From: JAILZP01 sp037444185
GTDB lineage: Bacteria > Bacillota > Desulfotomaculia > Desulfotomaculales > Desulfocucumaceae
Assembly (NCBI GenBank): GCA_037444185.1
Contig: JBBIMW010000029.1
Location: 1 to 30,745, forward strand
Length of the DNA stretch: 30,745 bases
Direction of reading: 5' to 3'
The position numbers and the translations under genes were made by a program. The notes beneath the pieces were generated by a model, which saw nothing but the letters and a program-made list of their open reading frames with translations, had not been told where the DNA came from and searched no databases. This document shows, one piece after another, positions 22,577-30,695 of the stretch; within the stretch, counting starts at the first letter, position 1; the number at the start of each line of letters is the position of its first letter.

Positions 22577-24040
22577 ATGTCTGATAATATCAAAATCGAC
22601 GTTTCCAAGGACAAGCTGACGGCCACGATTAGAATCTTCGGCTTTGAGCAGCCCGCCAGGGAGGAGATATTGAAGGCCCTGGAGGAAAGTCGGGTGGTCT
22701 ACGGCATTTATCAAGACGTGGTGGATCTCTGTTCTTTAGTCAAAGTGAATGATATAATGATTATCGCCTCGGGGGATCCTCCTGTTCCAGGCCGGAACGG
22801 ATCGGTGGAAATCATGTGGGAGAAGGGGGAGGCGCCGGAACCACACGGGATCGGCGCGGAGATCGTTGACTTCAGAGAGACAAGCAAGCTGATTTCCGTC
22901 AACGAGGGGGTATTGCTGGCCCAAAGACATCCGCCGGTGAACGGTGAAGCGGGAAAGGCCGTGACCGGTGAGGCGATTCTGCCCCCGGCGCCCAGGGAGG
23001 CCAGGATAGTGGCCGGGAAGGGTGTCAGGCTTGACGCCGGTGAGGACAGGGCGTATTCCACCGTACAGGGCAGGCCCGTGGCCAAGAGGTCGGGAACAGC
23101 CCTGCTGATTATAGTTGAGCCGACCTACACCGTTAGCGGCGACGTGTCCATAAAGACGGGTAACATAAGGTTCAAGGGGGATGTCATAGTCCCCGGCAAT
23201 ATACTTGAGACCATGACGGTGGAGGCCTCCGGCAATGTGAAGGTAAGCGGCATTGTCACCGGCGCCAATGTTTTTTGTGGCGGAAGTCTGGCAGTGCAGA
23301 AAAATGTAATTGGCAGCAATATAACCGCCGGTATAGGGGCCTTGGAGTGCGGCAAGATTAAGTACCTGGTCAATGATGTCTATAACGATCTGAACAGTAT
23401 GGTTGAACTGCTGGACCAGTTGAAAGGTAAAATGGCAAACATTGAGAAATTCACCTTTTCCCAGCTGATTAACGGGCTGATCGAAAACCGCTTTAAAAAC
23501 ATAAGGGTGATTGCCAGGCAGCTGGCCGCCGCCAAGACCTTCAACCTTCCCTTCGAGGTGGCCGACGCCCTGGAGTCCATCAGGATAATTGCCGGCGTGC
23601 AGTTCACCCAGGAGGATTTCAACGAAATGATGCATAACCTCAAACAGGCCCTGGAGGTCATGGGCACCCAGGAGTCCCAAAGGGCCATGGTGATCATGAA
23701 TTCGGCCCACGGGTCCAGTATAAACTGCTCCGGGGAGGTGGCCGTGACCGGCAAAGGCTGTGTCAATACCACTATTTATGCCGGAGGCAGTGTGAAAATC
23801 GCCGGTTCTTTCAAAGGCGGGGAGATATACAGCGAGGGAAATGTGGAAATAGATGAGTTGGGAAGCAATCTGGGGGCGCCTCCACTGGTGAGGGTGAAGT
23901 CGAAAAACATGGTTAAAATTAACAGGACCCTGCCGGGATCCGTGATCCAGGTAGGGTCCAACCGCATAAACGTCACCATGGAGATCGGCCCGGCCAGGTA
24001 CAGGCTGACCGCGGAGGGCGACTCCATAGAGATTGTGTGA
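22577..24040 (+). CDS. FapA / DUF342 family protein
   Basis: A 487-residue protein. ATG with AGGAGAAGG 8 nt upstream. The N-terminal 165 residues form the FapA-type domain with the conserved LAQRHPPVNGEAGKAVTGE. The middle has repeated Gly/Val-rich strands typical of a beta-helix (VSGDVSIKTGNIRFKGDVIV, VEASGNVKVSGIV). A helical insert at about 270-365 (NDLNSMVELLDQLKG) is followed by more beta-helix (GSVKIAGSFKGGEIYSEGNV). FapA helps flagellar polar placement in Vibrio; the role of the Firmicute homologues is unclear. It is a single gene, and its stop lies 4 nt from the convergent acyl-CoA synthetase stop. Confidence 0.85.
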   Translation: MSDNIKIDVSKDKLTATIRIFGFEQPAREEILKALEESRVVYGIYQDVVDLCSLVKVNDIMIIASGDPPVPGRNGSVEIMWEKGEAPEPHGIGAEIVDFRETSKLISVNEGVLLAQRHPPVNGEAGKAVTGEAILPPAPREARIVAGKGVRLDAGEDRAYSTVQGRPVAKRSGTALLIIVEPTYTVSGDVSIKTGNIRFKGDVIVPGNILETMTVEASGNVKVSGIVTGANVFCGGSLAVQKNVIGSNITAGIGALECGKIKYLVNDVYNDLNSMVELLDQLKGKMANIEKFTFSQLINGLIENRFKNIRVIARQLAAAKTFNLPFEVADALESIRIIAGVQFTQEDFNEMMHNLKQALEVMGTQESQRAMVIMNSAHGSSINCSGEVAVTGKGCVNTTIYAGGSVKIAGSFKGGEIYSEGNVEIDELGSNLGAPPLVRVKSKNMVKINRTLPGSVIQVGSNRINVTMEIGPARYRLTAEGDSIEIV

Positions 24041-24044
24041 ATAC

Positions 24045-26204
24045 TTAGGAATCAGTGCCCGGAATGGTATCCGCCGTTATCAGCAGTGCGTCGGCGGCCT
24101 TTACCCCATGGGGGAAAACCATCAGGGGGTTGATGTCCAGCTCTTCAATCATGTCCCGGTGATCGGTCACCAGGTCCGAAACCTTCAGTATGGCGTCCAC
24201 AATGGCCCCGGTGTCCACCGCAGGCCGGCCCCTGAATCCTTTCAGCAAGGCGTGGCCCCTTATTTCCCGGATCATGTCCAGGGCGTCCCCCGGACTCACC
24301 GGGGCCACCCGGAAGGATACGTCCTTTAGTGCTTCCACAAATATGCCACCCAGTCCGAACATAATTACAGGGCCGAACACAGGGTCTTTGGTGACTCCTA
24401 TAATTGCCTCGGTGCCGCCGGTCAGCATTTCCTGCACCAGCACCCCGTTGATGCGGGCGTCCGGATTGTAGCGCCCGGCGTTGACGGTGACTTCTTCAAA
24501 GGCCTTTCTCACTTCGGTCTCGCCATTAAGATTGAGTTTCACCCCACCGGCTTCGGTTTTATGCGCTATGTCCGGAGAATCTATCTTGACCGCCACCGGA
24601 TAGCCTATTTTTCCGGCCACGTCCGCCGCTTCGTCCGCCGAGGCCGCCGGATATTCCCTTGCCGCGGGGATTCCGTATTTCTCCAGTATGGCTTTGGCGC
24701 CGCCTTCGCTCAATGTTGCCCCCGGTATAAGAAGTCCTTCCAGATCCGGCTTCGGGCTATTCCGGTATTGTATGCGGTATTCAGGCCTTTTTCTCCTTTT
24801 CAGGGTCTCATTGTATCCGGCGAGATTGGCGATGGCCTTCACCGCTTCCAGTATGTCGGGATTTACCGGAATGCCCGCCCGCATTATATCCATGCAGGCG
24901 TCGTCCATGCCGGCGCCGGGGAAGATGAAGGGGCAGACAACCAGAAACTTGTCCGTGCTCTTGCCGATTTCGATGAATTCCCTCACCGCCGGGTGCTCTC
25001 CGGTGAGGGAAGTGAAATTCACATTGGCGATTATTATGTCCACCCCGGGGTCTTCGGTCAGCGCTCTTAGAGAAGTGGTAATTATTTCAGGCTGAGTCAT
25101 AACCGCAGCTGTCAGATCCACCGGGTTCCTGGTGGAGGCAAAGGCGGGCAGCACTTTTTCCATTTTTGCCCTGGCTTTTTCCCCCAGGGGGATGACGCTC
25201 AGGCCTAAGGATTCACAGAGATCGGTGATGGTCACCCCTGCTCCGCCCGAGGTGGCGATAATGGCGGTGTTTTTTCCTTGAGGCAGTTTTCCGTTCAGGA
25301 AGAGCGGGGTAAAGGATATTAATTCGGTATAGCCGTCTATCCTGACAATTCCCGTCTGTTTGAAAAATGCGTCGTATATATTGTCGGAACCGGCCAGGGA
25401 ACCGGTGTGAGAGGCCGCCGCCCGCCTGCCGGCCTCGCTGCGCCCCACCTTCATGACCAAAACCGGCTTTTCTTTTTCCAGGGCGGCTTCCGCCAACATG
25501 CGCAGCCTGGGCCCGTCCTTGGCGCCCTCCAGATATCCGCCGATGATCCTGGTGTGAGGATCATAAACCATATATTCAAGGAAATCTGCAAATTCCAGGT
25601 CGGCTTCATTGCCTACACTTACAAAATAATTAAATCCCACCCCCCTCTGCAGGGAAGAGGCATAAATTAAGGCGCCGTAAGCCCCGCTTTGGGTGACGAA
25701 TCCCAAGCCCTTCCTGTCCACCTGGGGAAGTTCGGCGATGAAAGCGAAGGTGGCCATTACGCCGTTGAGGGTGTTGACAATGCCCAGGCAGTTGGGCCCC
25801 AGTATGCGCATCCCTGACTTTTCGGCCAGCCCGGAGATTCTTTTTTGTTCCGCAATACCCCCGGGACCCACTTCGGCGAACCCGGAACTGAAAATGACCG
25901 CCGCCTTCACTCCTTTGGCCACGCACTGTTCCAGGGTGTTATAGACCATCTTTGCGGCCACGCTGATGATGGCCAGATCCACCGTGTCCGGTATGTCCAG
26001 TATCGACGGATAGCACCGGATGCCGCTGATGGTTTCCCGGGAGGGATTCACCGGGTAAATATTTCCTGCGTACCCTTTATCCAGCAAGAAGTTTACGGGC
26101 CTTCCCCCTGGTTTCAGGGGATTGTTGGAGGCGCCGATGACGGCGATTGAGCCGGGATTGAAAAAATATTCCAATTTGTTTGCGGATTTGTTGGAATGGA
26201 ACAA
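24045..26204 (-). CDS. Acetate/acyl-CoA ligase (ADP-forming), fused alpha-beta form
   Basis: About 719 residues from TTG at 26204, which has AGAGG 8 nt upstream; a GTG at 26213 lies inside the ribosome site. The N-terminal CoA-binding Rossmann domain shows GSIAVIGASNNPLKPGG. The ligase domains carry ILGPNCLGIVN and AASHTGSLAGSDN (likely phospho-His), then TSGGAGVTITD. The C-terminal ATP-grasp domain has AVKIDSPDIAHKTEAGGVKL, VLVQEMLTGGTEAIIGVTKD and FGLGGIFVE. Enzymes of this kind interconvert acyl-CoA + ADP + Pi and acid + CoA + ATP, giving ATP in anaerobes. The acyl substrate is not visible. It is divergent from a MarR regulator gene. Confidence 0.92.
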   Translation of the reverse strand: MFHSNKSANKLEYFFNPGSIAVIGASNNPLKPGGRPVNFLLDKGYAGNIYPVNPSRETISGIRCYPSILDIPDTVDLAIISVAAKMVYNTLEQCVAKGVKAAVIFSSGFAEVGPGGIAEQKRISGLAEKSGMRILGPNCLGIVNTLNGVMATFAFIAELPQVDRKGLGFVTQSGAYGALIYASSLQRGVGFNYFVSVGNEADLEFADFLEYMVYDPHTRIIGGYLEGAKDGPRLRMLAEAALEKEKPVLVMKVGRSEAGRRAAASHTGSLAGSDNIYDAFFKQTGIVRIDGYTELISFTPLFLNGKLPQGKNTAIIATSGGAGVTITDLCESLGLSVIPLGEKARAKMEKVLPAFASTRNPVDLTAAVMTQPEIITTSLRALTEDPGVDIIIANVNFTSLTGEHPAVREFIEIGKSTDKFLVVCPFIFPGAGMDDACMDIMRAGIPVNPDILEAVKAIANLAGYNETLKRRKRPEYRIQYRNSPKPDLEGLLIPGATLSEGGAKAILEKYGIPAAREYPAASADEAADVAGKIGYPVAVKIDSPDIAHKTEAGGVKLNLNGETEVRKAFEEVTVNAGRYNPDARINGVLVQEMLTGGTEAIIGVTKDPVFGPVIMFGLGGIFVEALKDVSFRVAPVSPGDALDMIREIRGHALLKGFRGRPAVDTGAIVDAILKVSDLVTDHRDMIEELDINPLMVFPHGVKAADALLITADTIPGTDS

Positions 26205-26268
26205 AAAAACCACCTCTTGGCAAAATATTTATGATTTATCTTTTTGGGTATTTTATGCCTTGAAACTA

Positions 26269-26283
26269 TATAATCACATTATA
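26269..26283. promoter_or_regulatory. Palindrome between the synthetase and marR-like genes, candidate MarR operator
   Basis: TATAAT-cac-ATTATA is a perfect 6-3-6 palindrome about 65 nt upstream of the synthetase start. A minus-strand TATAAT at 26278-26283 could itself be the -10 of that gene. A second candidate, TTTTA-gcagt-TAAAA, lies at 26405-26419 near the MarR gene. Both are in the divergent AT-rich intergenic region. Confidence 0.4.
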
Positions 26284-26453
26284 ATACAAGGTCGGTTTGA
26301 TGTGCCTCCGTAATTGCACTTGATTACTTTGAGCCTTCCATGATATAAAAAATAAAGCACCGTTATAAAAATACTATCTGATCCCTGGTAAAAAGTAAAT
26401 AATGTTTTAGCAGTTAAAATGTTATTATTTTATTCATTATATCAAATGGGGTT

Positions 26454-26912
26454 ATGTTAATGAGGAATATAAAAGAGATCTATCAAAAATTGGAAAGCGT
26501 TTTTCCGAAATATTACCAGTACATTGATAATCCAACCTGCTACGGTCTTACTCCTGCTGAGGTTTACCTGCTGCAAATACTTCACAAAAAGGGGGGCTGT
26601 TCGGTGACGGCCCTGGCGCCGATGTTGGGGGTCACTCCCGGCACGGTGACAAATCTGACGGACCGCCTCAACAATAAGGGTTACGTGGTAAGGGAGCGGG
26701 GCGAGGAAGACCGCAGGGTGGTGTATATAATACCCACCGGGGCGGGGCTGGAGCTGGTGGACAAAATAAACTCCGACAGGATAGCAATGTTGGGGAGGGT
26801 TTTCGAAAAAATGGACGAAAATTCGGTCAATCACTTGGCCCGGTTACTGGAAGAAATAGACAGATGTTTTGATGAGTTCAGAAAAGATGTCAAAAAAGAG
26901 GCGGTTAAATGA
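26454..26912 (+). CDS. MarR-family transcriptional regulator
   Basis: A 152-residue winged-helix protein. GGGG lies 3 nt before ATG 26454; a second in-frame ATG is at 26460. The recognition region CSVTALAPMLGVTPGTVTNL is followed by the wing RERGEEDRRVVYIIPTGAG, the usual MarR DNA-binding core, and terminal helices for dimerisation. It is divergent from the ADP-forming acyl-CoA synthetase gene and shares a 240-nt AT-rich intergenic region with candidate operators, so it probably controls that gene and itself. Ligand unknown; acyl-CoA or carboxylic acids are plausible from the neighbour. Confidence 0.9.
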   Translation: MLMRNIKEIYQKLESVFPKYYQYIDNPTCYGLTPAEVYLLQILHKKGGCSVTALAPMLGVTPGTVTNLTDRLNNKGYVVRERGEEDRRVVYIIPTGAGLELVDKINSDRIAMLGRVFEKMDENSVNHLARLLEEIDRCFDEFRKDVKKEAVK

Positions 26913-27005
26913 GCGGGGGGCGGCTTTTTTAGTGTTGCCAAATTTTTTTGGATAAGTTACAATGAAATAAGTGTCGGTGCCGGCGTTCGCAAGGAGAGGA
27001 TAGAG

Positions 27006-27368
27006 ATTTATTCAAAGGGCCTGTTGGAGGATGAAATAACGAAGGCTTTAATCCACTGGGAAAAGGATTACATGGGACGGGGTCCCGAGGAAGCCAAAGC
27101 CGACATTCTTCGCAACATGATTATTGTTACGCTGCGGGGAGTTCTATCTCAGGCGGAGCGGGTTCTGGCCCGTGAAAAGGAAGGCATGGCTCTAATCAAG
27201 AAGTTGCGCCTGCAATTGGTTGAGCAGGGACGTGCGGAGCTAGAGGAAATAATTACCAGGGTGACCTCTGTCAAAATGGTCAGTTTGCACACCGATATAA
27301 GCACTAAGACGGGTGAAAGAGTATTCATATTTGTAATGGAAAGGGATATAGATTTTCATGCCATGTGA
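27006..27368 (+). CDS. DUF2294-family protein, probable non-canonical ATT start
   Basis: The core HWEKDYMGRGPEEAKADI and VSLHTDISTKTGERVFIFVM fits the DUF2294 family, whose function is unknown. The first conventional start is TTG at 27024 (114 residues). Family members usually have a KGxxEAEI-type segment before this point, and here the open frame reads YSKGLLEDEITKAL upstream of the TTG. The frame has no ATG, GTG or TTG between the MarR stop and 27024. AAGGAGAGG (26991-26999) stands 6 nt before an ATT at 27006, giving 120 residues. I place the start there but the TTG remains possible. The gene lies 93 nt behind the MarR gene. Confidence 0.65.
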   Translation: MYSKGLLEDEITKALIHWEKDYMGRGPEEAKADILRNMIIVTLRGVLSQAERVLAREKEGMALIKKLRLQLVEQGRAELEEIITRVTSVKMVSLHTDISTKTGERVFIFVMERDIDFHAM

Positions 27369-27424
27369 AATCAAAGTTGGAAGGCTTTGTAAAGGGTGAG
27401 TCGCAATCCGTTAAAAGCAGTCCG

Positions 27425-27456
27425 ACACCGATTGATCCAAAACAATCGGTGTTTTT
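27425..27456 (+). terminator. Rho-independent terminator behind the DUF2294 gene
   Basis: ACACCGATTG (27425-27434) and CAATCGGTGT (27443-27452) form a perfect 10-bp stem with an 8-nt loop, followed by TTTT and a G-interrupted T run. It separates the MarR/DUF2294 pair from purE. Confidence 0.85.
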
Positions 27457-27543
27457 GTTTTATTGAACATTGTATGCAGGTATATCCGTCAATAATGGAA
27501 TCCAATAATACAATAAATATTTTATAGTGGGGGGGCTGTGAAT

Positions 27544-28029
27544 GTGAAATCCCTTGTTGCTGTTATCATGGGCAGTAAGTCGGACTGGACGGTGATGAAG
27601 GAGGCATGTCTGGTTTTGGAGGAATTGTCCGTTCCCTTTGAAAAGAGCATAGTATCCGCCCACCGCACTCCTGACTGGATGTTCAGTTTTGCTGAAGGCG
27701 CCCCCAAGAGGGGAATCAGGGTAATCATTGCCGGTGCCGGCGGTTCGGCCCATTTGCCGGGTATGGTTGCAGCCAAAACCCTGCTGCCGGTCATCGGTGT
27801 GCCGATACCTTCGGCATACTTACAGGGTGTGGATTCTCTGCTGTCCATTGTGCAGATGCCGGCCGGAGTGCCGGTGGCCACCATGGCCATCGGCGCCGGC
27901 GGTGCGAAAAACGCCGCCCTCATGGCAGCGCAGATTCTTGCTTTGCATGATGATGAGCTTGGCATGCGGCTTAAGGCCCGCCGGGACGGCGCCGCCCGGC
28001 AGGCCCTGGAAATCGGGGAGTGGTCGTAA
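27544..28029 (+). CDS. purE: N5-carboxyaminoimidazole ribonucleotide mutase (PurE class I)
   Basis: A 161-residue enzyme that moves the carboxylate of N5-CAIR to give CAIR in purine synthesis. The signature motifs are MGSKSDW near the N-terminus, SAHRTP and AGAGGSAHLPGMVAAKT, then GVDSLLSIVQMPAGVPVAT. GTG at 27544 lies 8 nt behind a run of G's; GTG at 27538 is too close to it. Class I PurE works with PurK, encoded 1 nt downstream. No purine riboswitch was recognised in the 80-nt leader after the terminator. Confidence 0.95.
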   Translation: MKSLVAVIMGSKSDWTVMKEACLVLEELSVPFEKSIVSAHRTPDWMFSFAEGAPKRGIRVIIAGAGGSAHLPGMVAAKTLLPVIGVPIPSAYLQGVDSLLSIVQMPAGVPVATMAIGAGGAKNAALMAAQILALHDDELGMRLKARRDGAARQALEIGEWS

Positions 28030-28030
28030 G

Positions 28031-29158
28031 ATGCCGGATAAAATAATACTTCCCGGTTCCACCATCGGCATTCTGGGGGGCGGCCAATTGGGGAGGATGA
28101 CCGCCATTGAGGGCAGGAAAATGGGCTATGATTTTATCTGTCTGGATCCCAGCCCGGGCTGCCCCTGTGGTCAGGTGGCCGATGATCAGATTGTTGCCGC
28201 TTTAGATGATTTGGAGGCGGCAGTCAGTCTGGCGGAGAGAGCTGACGTTCTGATGTATGAGTTTGAGAACATCGATGCCCGGGTGGTGGCGGAGCTGGAA
28301 AAAAATTATCACTTGCCGCAGAAGAGCCGTATTCTGTCCATTTCTCAAAATCGCATACTGGAAAAGCAACAGCTGTTGGAGGCCGGTTTTCCGGTGGTTC
28401 CGTTTTGTGTGGTCAGAAATTCCGTGGATTTGGAAAAAGGTGTGGCAGAGATAGGTTACCCCGGTGTGCTGAAAACCGCCAAAGGCGGATACGACGGCAA
28501 AGGGCAGATTGTCATAAACAGTCCTGGAGAATTGGACAATGCCTCCGCACTGGTGCAATCCGGAATGGCTGAATGGGTTTTGGAAAAGAAGGTGTTGTTT
28601 ACCCATGAAGTTTCTGTGATTGTGGCCAGAAAACAAAACGGTGAAACGGCGGTTTATCCCTTGGCGGAGAATGTTCATGAAGGCAACATTCTCCGTATGA
28701 CCGTGGTTCCGGCCCGCGTTTCTTCACAGGTGGAATCTTTGGCGATGGAGATCGCCAAAGAAGTGGCCCGGTATTTTCAGGTGGTGGGCCTTTTGGCGGT
28801 GGAGTTCTTTGTCTCGCCGGAAGGACTGCTGATCAATGAAATGGCGCCCCGACCCCACAATTCCGGGCACTATTCTCTGGATGCCTGCTATACCTCCCAG
28901 TTCGAACAGTTAATCAGGGCTGTCTGCGGTCTGCCCCTGGGAGCCGTGCAATTAATGACCCCGGCGGTTATGCTCAATATTCTGGGAAGCGACCTACCCG
29001 TTGTATTGGACAAAATGCCAAGTTTTCCTGAATGCGTGAAGATTCATCTTTACGGCAAGCGCGGCGGTGCGGACCCGAAACGTAAAATGGGGCATCTATT
29101 GTTTAAGATGGATAGTCCGGAAGGGGCGGAGGAAATGATCAGGGCAATTATGGGATAA
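28031..29158 (+). CDS. purK: 5-(carboxyamino)imidazole ribonucleotide synthase
   Basis: A 375-residue ATP-grasp enzyme that joins AIR with bicarbonate using ATP. ATG at 28031 follows the purE stop by 1 nt. It shows the N-terminal GILGGGQLGRMTAIEGRKMG, then YEFENID, LKTAKGGYDGKGQ (ATP binding), EVSVIVARKQNGE, and the diagnostic INEMAPRPHNSGHYSLDAC. Because the substrate is bicarbonate, the bicarbonate-type transporter genes that follow are of interest. Confidence 0.97.
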   Translation: MPDKIILPGSTIGILGGGQLGRMTAIEGRKMGYDFICLDPSPGCPCGQVADDQIVAALDDLEAAVSLAERADVLMYEFENIDARVVAELEKNYHLPQKSRILSISQNRILEKQQLLEAGFPVVPFCVVRNSVDLEKGVAEIGYPGVLKTAKGGYDGKGQIVINSPGELDNASALVQSGMAEWVLEKKVLFTHEVSVIVARKQNGETAVYPLAENVHEGNILRMTVVPARVSSQVESLAMEIAKEVARYFQVVGLLAVEFFVSPEGLLINEMAPRPHNSGHYSLDACYTSQFEQLIRAVCGLPLGAVQLMTPAVMLNILGSDLPVVLDKMPSFPECVKIHLYGKRGGADPKRKMGHLLFKMDSPEGAEEMIRAIMG

Positions 29159-29208
29159 ATTTTGATTTATGATTTATGTTATTTTTCATGGAAAGGTTAT
29201 GAGAGATT

Positions 29209-30210
29209 ATGGGAAATATGATTGATTTGGCGGTGGTGAACCTGACATCGCCGGTGGTGCTTTTTTTCGGTTTGGGTTTATTGATTACTTTGGTCAGGGC
29301 CAAGGTGGAGTTTCCTGGAGCTGTCAGCGATTTTATAAGTATTTATCTTTTAACGGCCATAGGCTTCAAGGGAGGCGCGGCAATAGCCGAAGCCGGGCTG
29401 AGTTCGGTTTTTGTCACTGTTTTGGGATCTATCTTGCTTGGATTGGTTATACCGGTTTATTCTTTTTATCTTCTCCGGCGCCTGGGGGGGCTGAAATCGG
29501 ATGATGCGGCGGCCATCGCCGGGCACTATGGATCAATCAGCGTGGTTACTTTTATGGCCGCTGCGGCGTTTTTATCCAGCATCCAGGTTGAGTACGAAGG
29601 TTATATCAACGGTCTGCCCGCCATTATGGAAACCCCCGCCATTATCATGGCGCTGATTTTAGCCTCCTGGGCAAAAAATCACGCTACTGACAATTCCTCG
29701 CAAAAGGATATTTCCCTCGGCCAGGTGGCAAAGCAGGTGCTGTTGAGCAAAAGCGTCGTTTTGCTGCTGGGGGCGATGGCGGTGGGCTACATCACCGGGC
29801 CCAAGGGAATGGAGACGGTGAAATTCTTTTACAAGGACATCTTTATGGGAATGCTGAGCCTGTTCATGCTGGAAATGGGGATGATCGCGGCCAGTAAAAT
29901 CCGGGAACTTAAAAAGGCTGGGATGTTTCTCATGGTTTTCGGAATAATTACACCCGTGTTCAACGCATTGTTGGGAATATCCACCGGGGTCTTCGCCGGA
30001 CTGAGTGTTGGCGGCACGACTCTGTTGGGGGTGCTTGCCGCCAGCAGTTCTTACATAGTGGCCCCTGCCGCCATGCGCGTATCGCTGCCCAAAGCAAATC
30101 CGGCCCTGTACCTGGGGGCCTCCGTAGGTGTCACCCTGCCCTTCAACCTTATCTTCGGCATTCCGGTTTACTATCATATGGCTATTTACTTTATTAATCT
30201 GTTGGGGTAA
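29209..30210 (+). CDS. sbtA: SbtA-family (PF05982) sodium-dependent bicarbonate transporter
   Basis: A 333-residue membrane protein with about ten helices. It matches the SbtA/DUF897 family in FKGGAAIAEAG, AGHYGSISVVTFMAA, METPAIIMALIL and AASSSYIVAPAAMRVSLPKA. In cyanobacteria SbtA takes up bicarbonate with sodium; in this heterotroph-like setting the substrate is inferred. A central cytoplasmic linker (about 158-180) is shorter than in cyanobacterial proteins. The gene follows purK by 50 nt with no terminator and precedes its PII-like partner by 30 nt, so a purEK-sbtAB transcript is plausible. Only a GAGAG-like ribosome site is seen before the ATG. Confidence 0.88.
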   Translation: MGNMIDLAVVNLTSPVVLFFGLGLLITLVRAKVEFPGAVSDFISIYLLTAIGFKGGAAIAEAGLSSVFVTVLGSILLGLVIPVYSFYLLRRLGGLKSDDAAAIAGHYGSISVVTFMAAAAFLSSIQVEYEGYINGLPAIMETPAIIMALILASWAKNHATDNSSQKDISLGQVAKQVLLSKSVVLLLGAMAVGYITGPKGMETVKFFYKDIFMGMLSLFMLEMGMIAASKIRELKKAGMFLMVFGIITPVFNALLGISTGVFAGLSVGGTTLLGVLAASSSYIVAPAAMRVSLPKANPALYLGASVGVTLPFNLIFGIPVYYHMAIYFINLLG

Positions 30211-30240
30211 GCTAATCCTCAAAGGGAGGAGGTTTATCCG

Positions 30241-30558
30241 GTGATATTTTTTGATAAAAAACGGATTAGCATAATTGTGGAAGAGGTGTACAGGGATAAG
30301 GTGGTCAAGTTGCTGGAAGAGTCCGGTGTAAGTGGATTTACAGTGTATAAGGATATATACGGCAAGGGAAAAAGCGGCATCAGGGGCAATTACGGCGGTT
30401 TAAGCGAAGTTTCCGGCAATATTGAAATTGTAAGCATCTCCAGTCCGGAGGTGGCGGATAGAGTTCTCCGGGGACTGACCAATTTGATTAATAAAGGCGT
30501 TGTCCTGATAGTGCATATAGCAGATGTGAAAGTCATCAGGGACGAGTATTTTAATTAA
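30241..30558 (+). CDS. sbtB: PII-like regulatory protein, SbtB type
   Basis: A 105-residue protein with GTG start and GGGAGGAGG 8 nt upstream. The pattern of ferredoxin-like strands and the Gly-rich T-loop region (YGKGKSGIRGNYGG) suit a PII/SbtB fold, with IEIVSISSPEVADRVLRGL and VVLIVHIADVKVI in the second half. The C-terminal CGPxGC motif of some cyanobacterial SbtB proteins is absent. Its place directly behind the SbtA gene matches the known pairing, in which SbtB binds adenine nucleotides and gates SbtA. Ligand not determinable here. Confidence 0.8.
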   Translation: MIFFDKKRISIIVEEVYRDKVVKLLEESGVSGFTVYKDIYGKGKSGIRGNYGGLSEVSGNIEIVSISSPEVADRVLRGLTNLINKGVVLIVHIADVKVIRDEYFN

Positions 30559-30695
30559 ATCATAGAGATGTGCCCGGGGGGTGGACGGAGTGGACTGACG
30601 CGGCGGAAAACATCGACGCCTATGCTGTGGCAAGGGCCAGGATGTTATATGTTGATGTACTGAAATGCAGCAGATTAACATTAGGAGGTAGACAA

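Noticed and set aside
22112..22714. 200-residue minus-strand frame across the GC-rich intergenic region
   Set aside because: Runs through palindromes and into the FapA-type gene, with Arg/Pro-rich low-complexity sequence and no ribosome site.
27457..27537. Possible purine riboswitch or PurBox before purE
   Set aside because: The conserved purine-aptamer core is not visible, and the GAACATT resemblance to a PurBox is too short to support.
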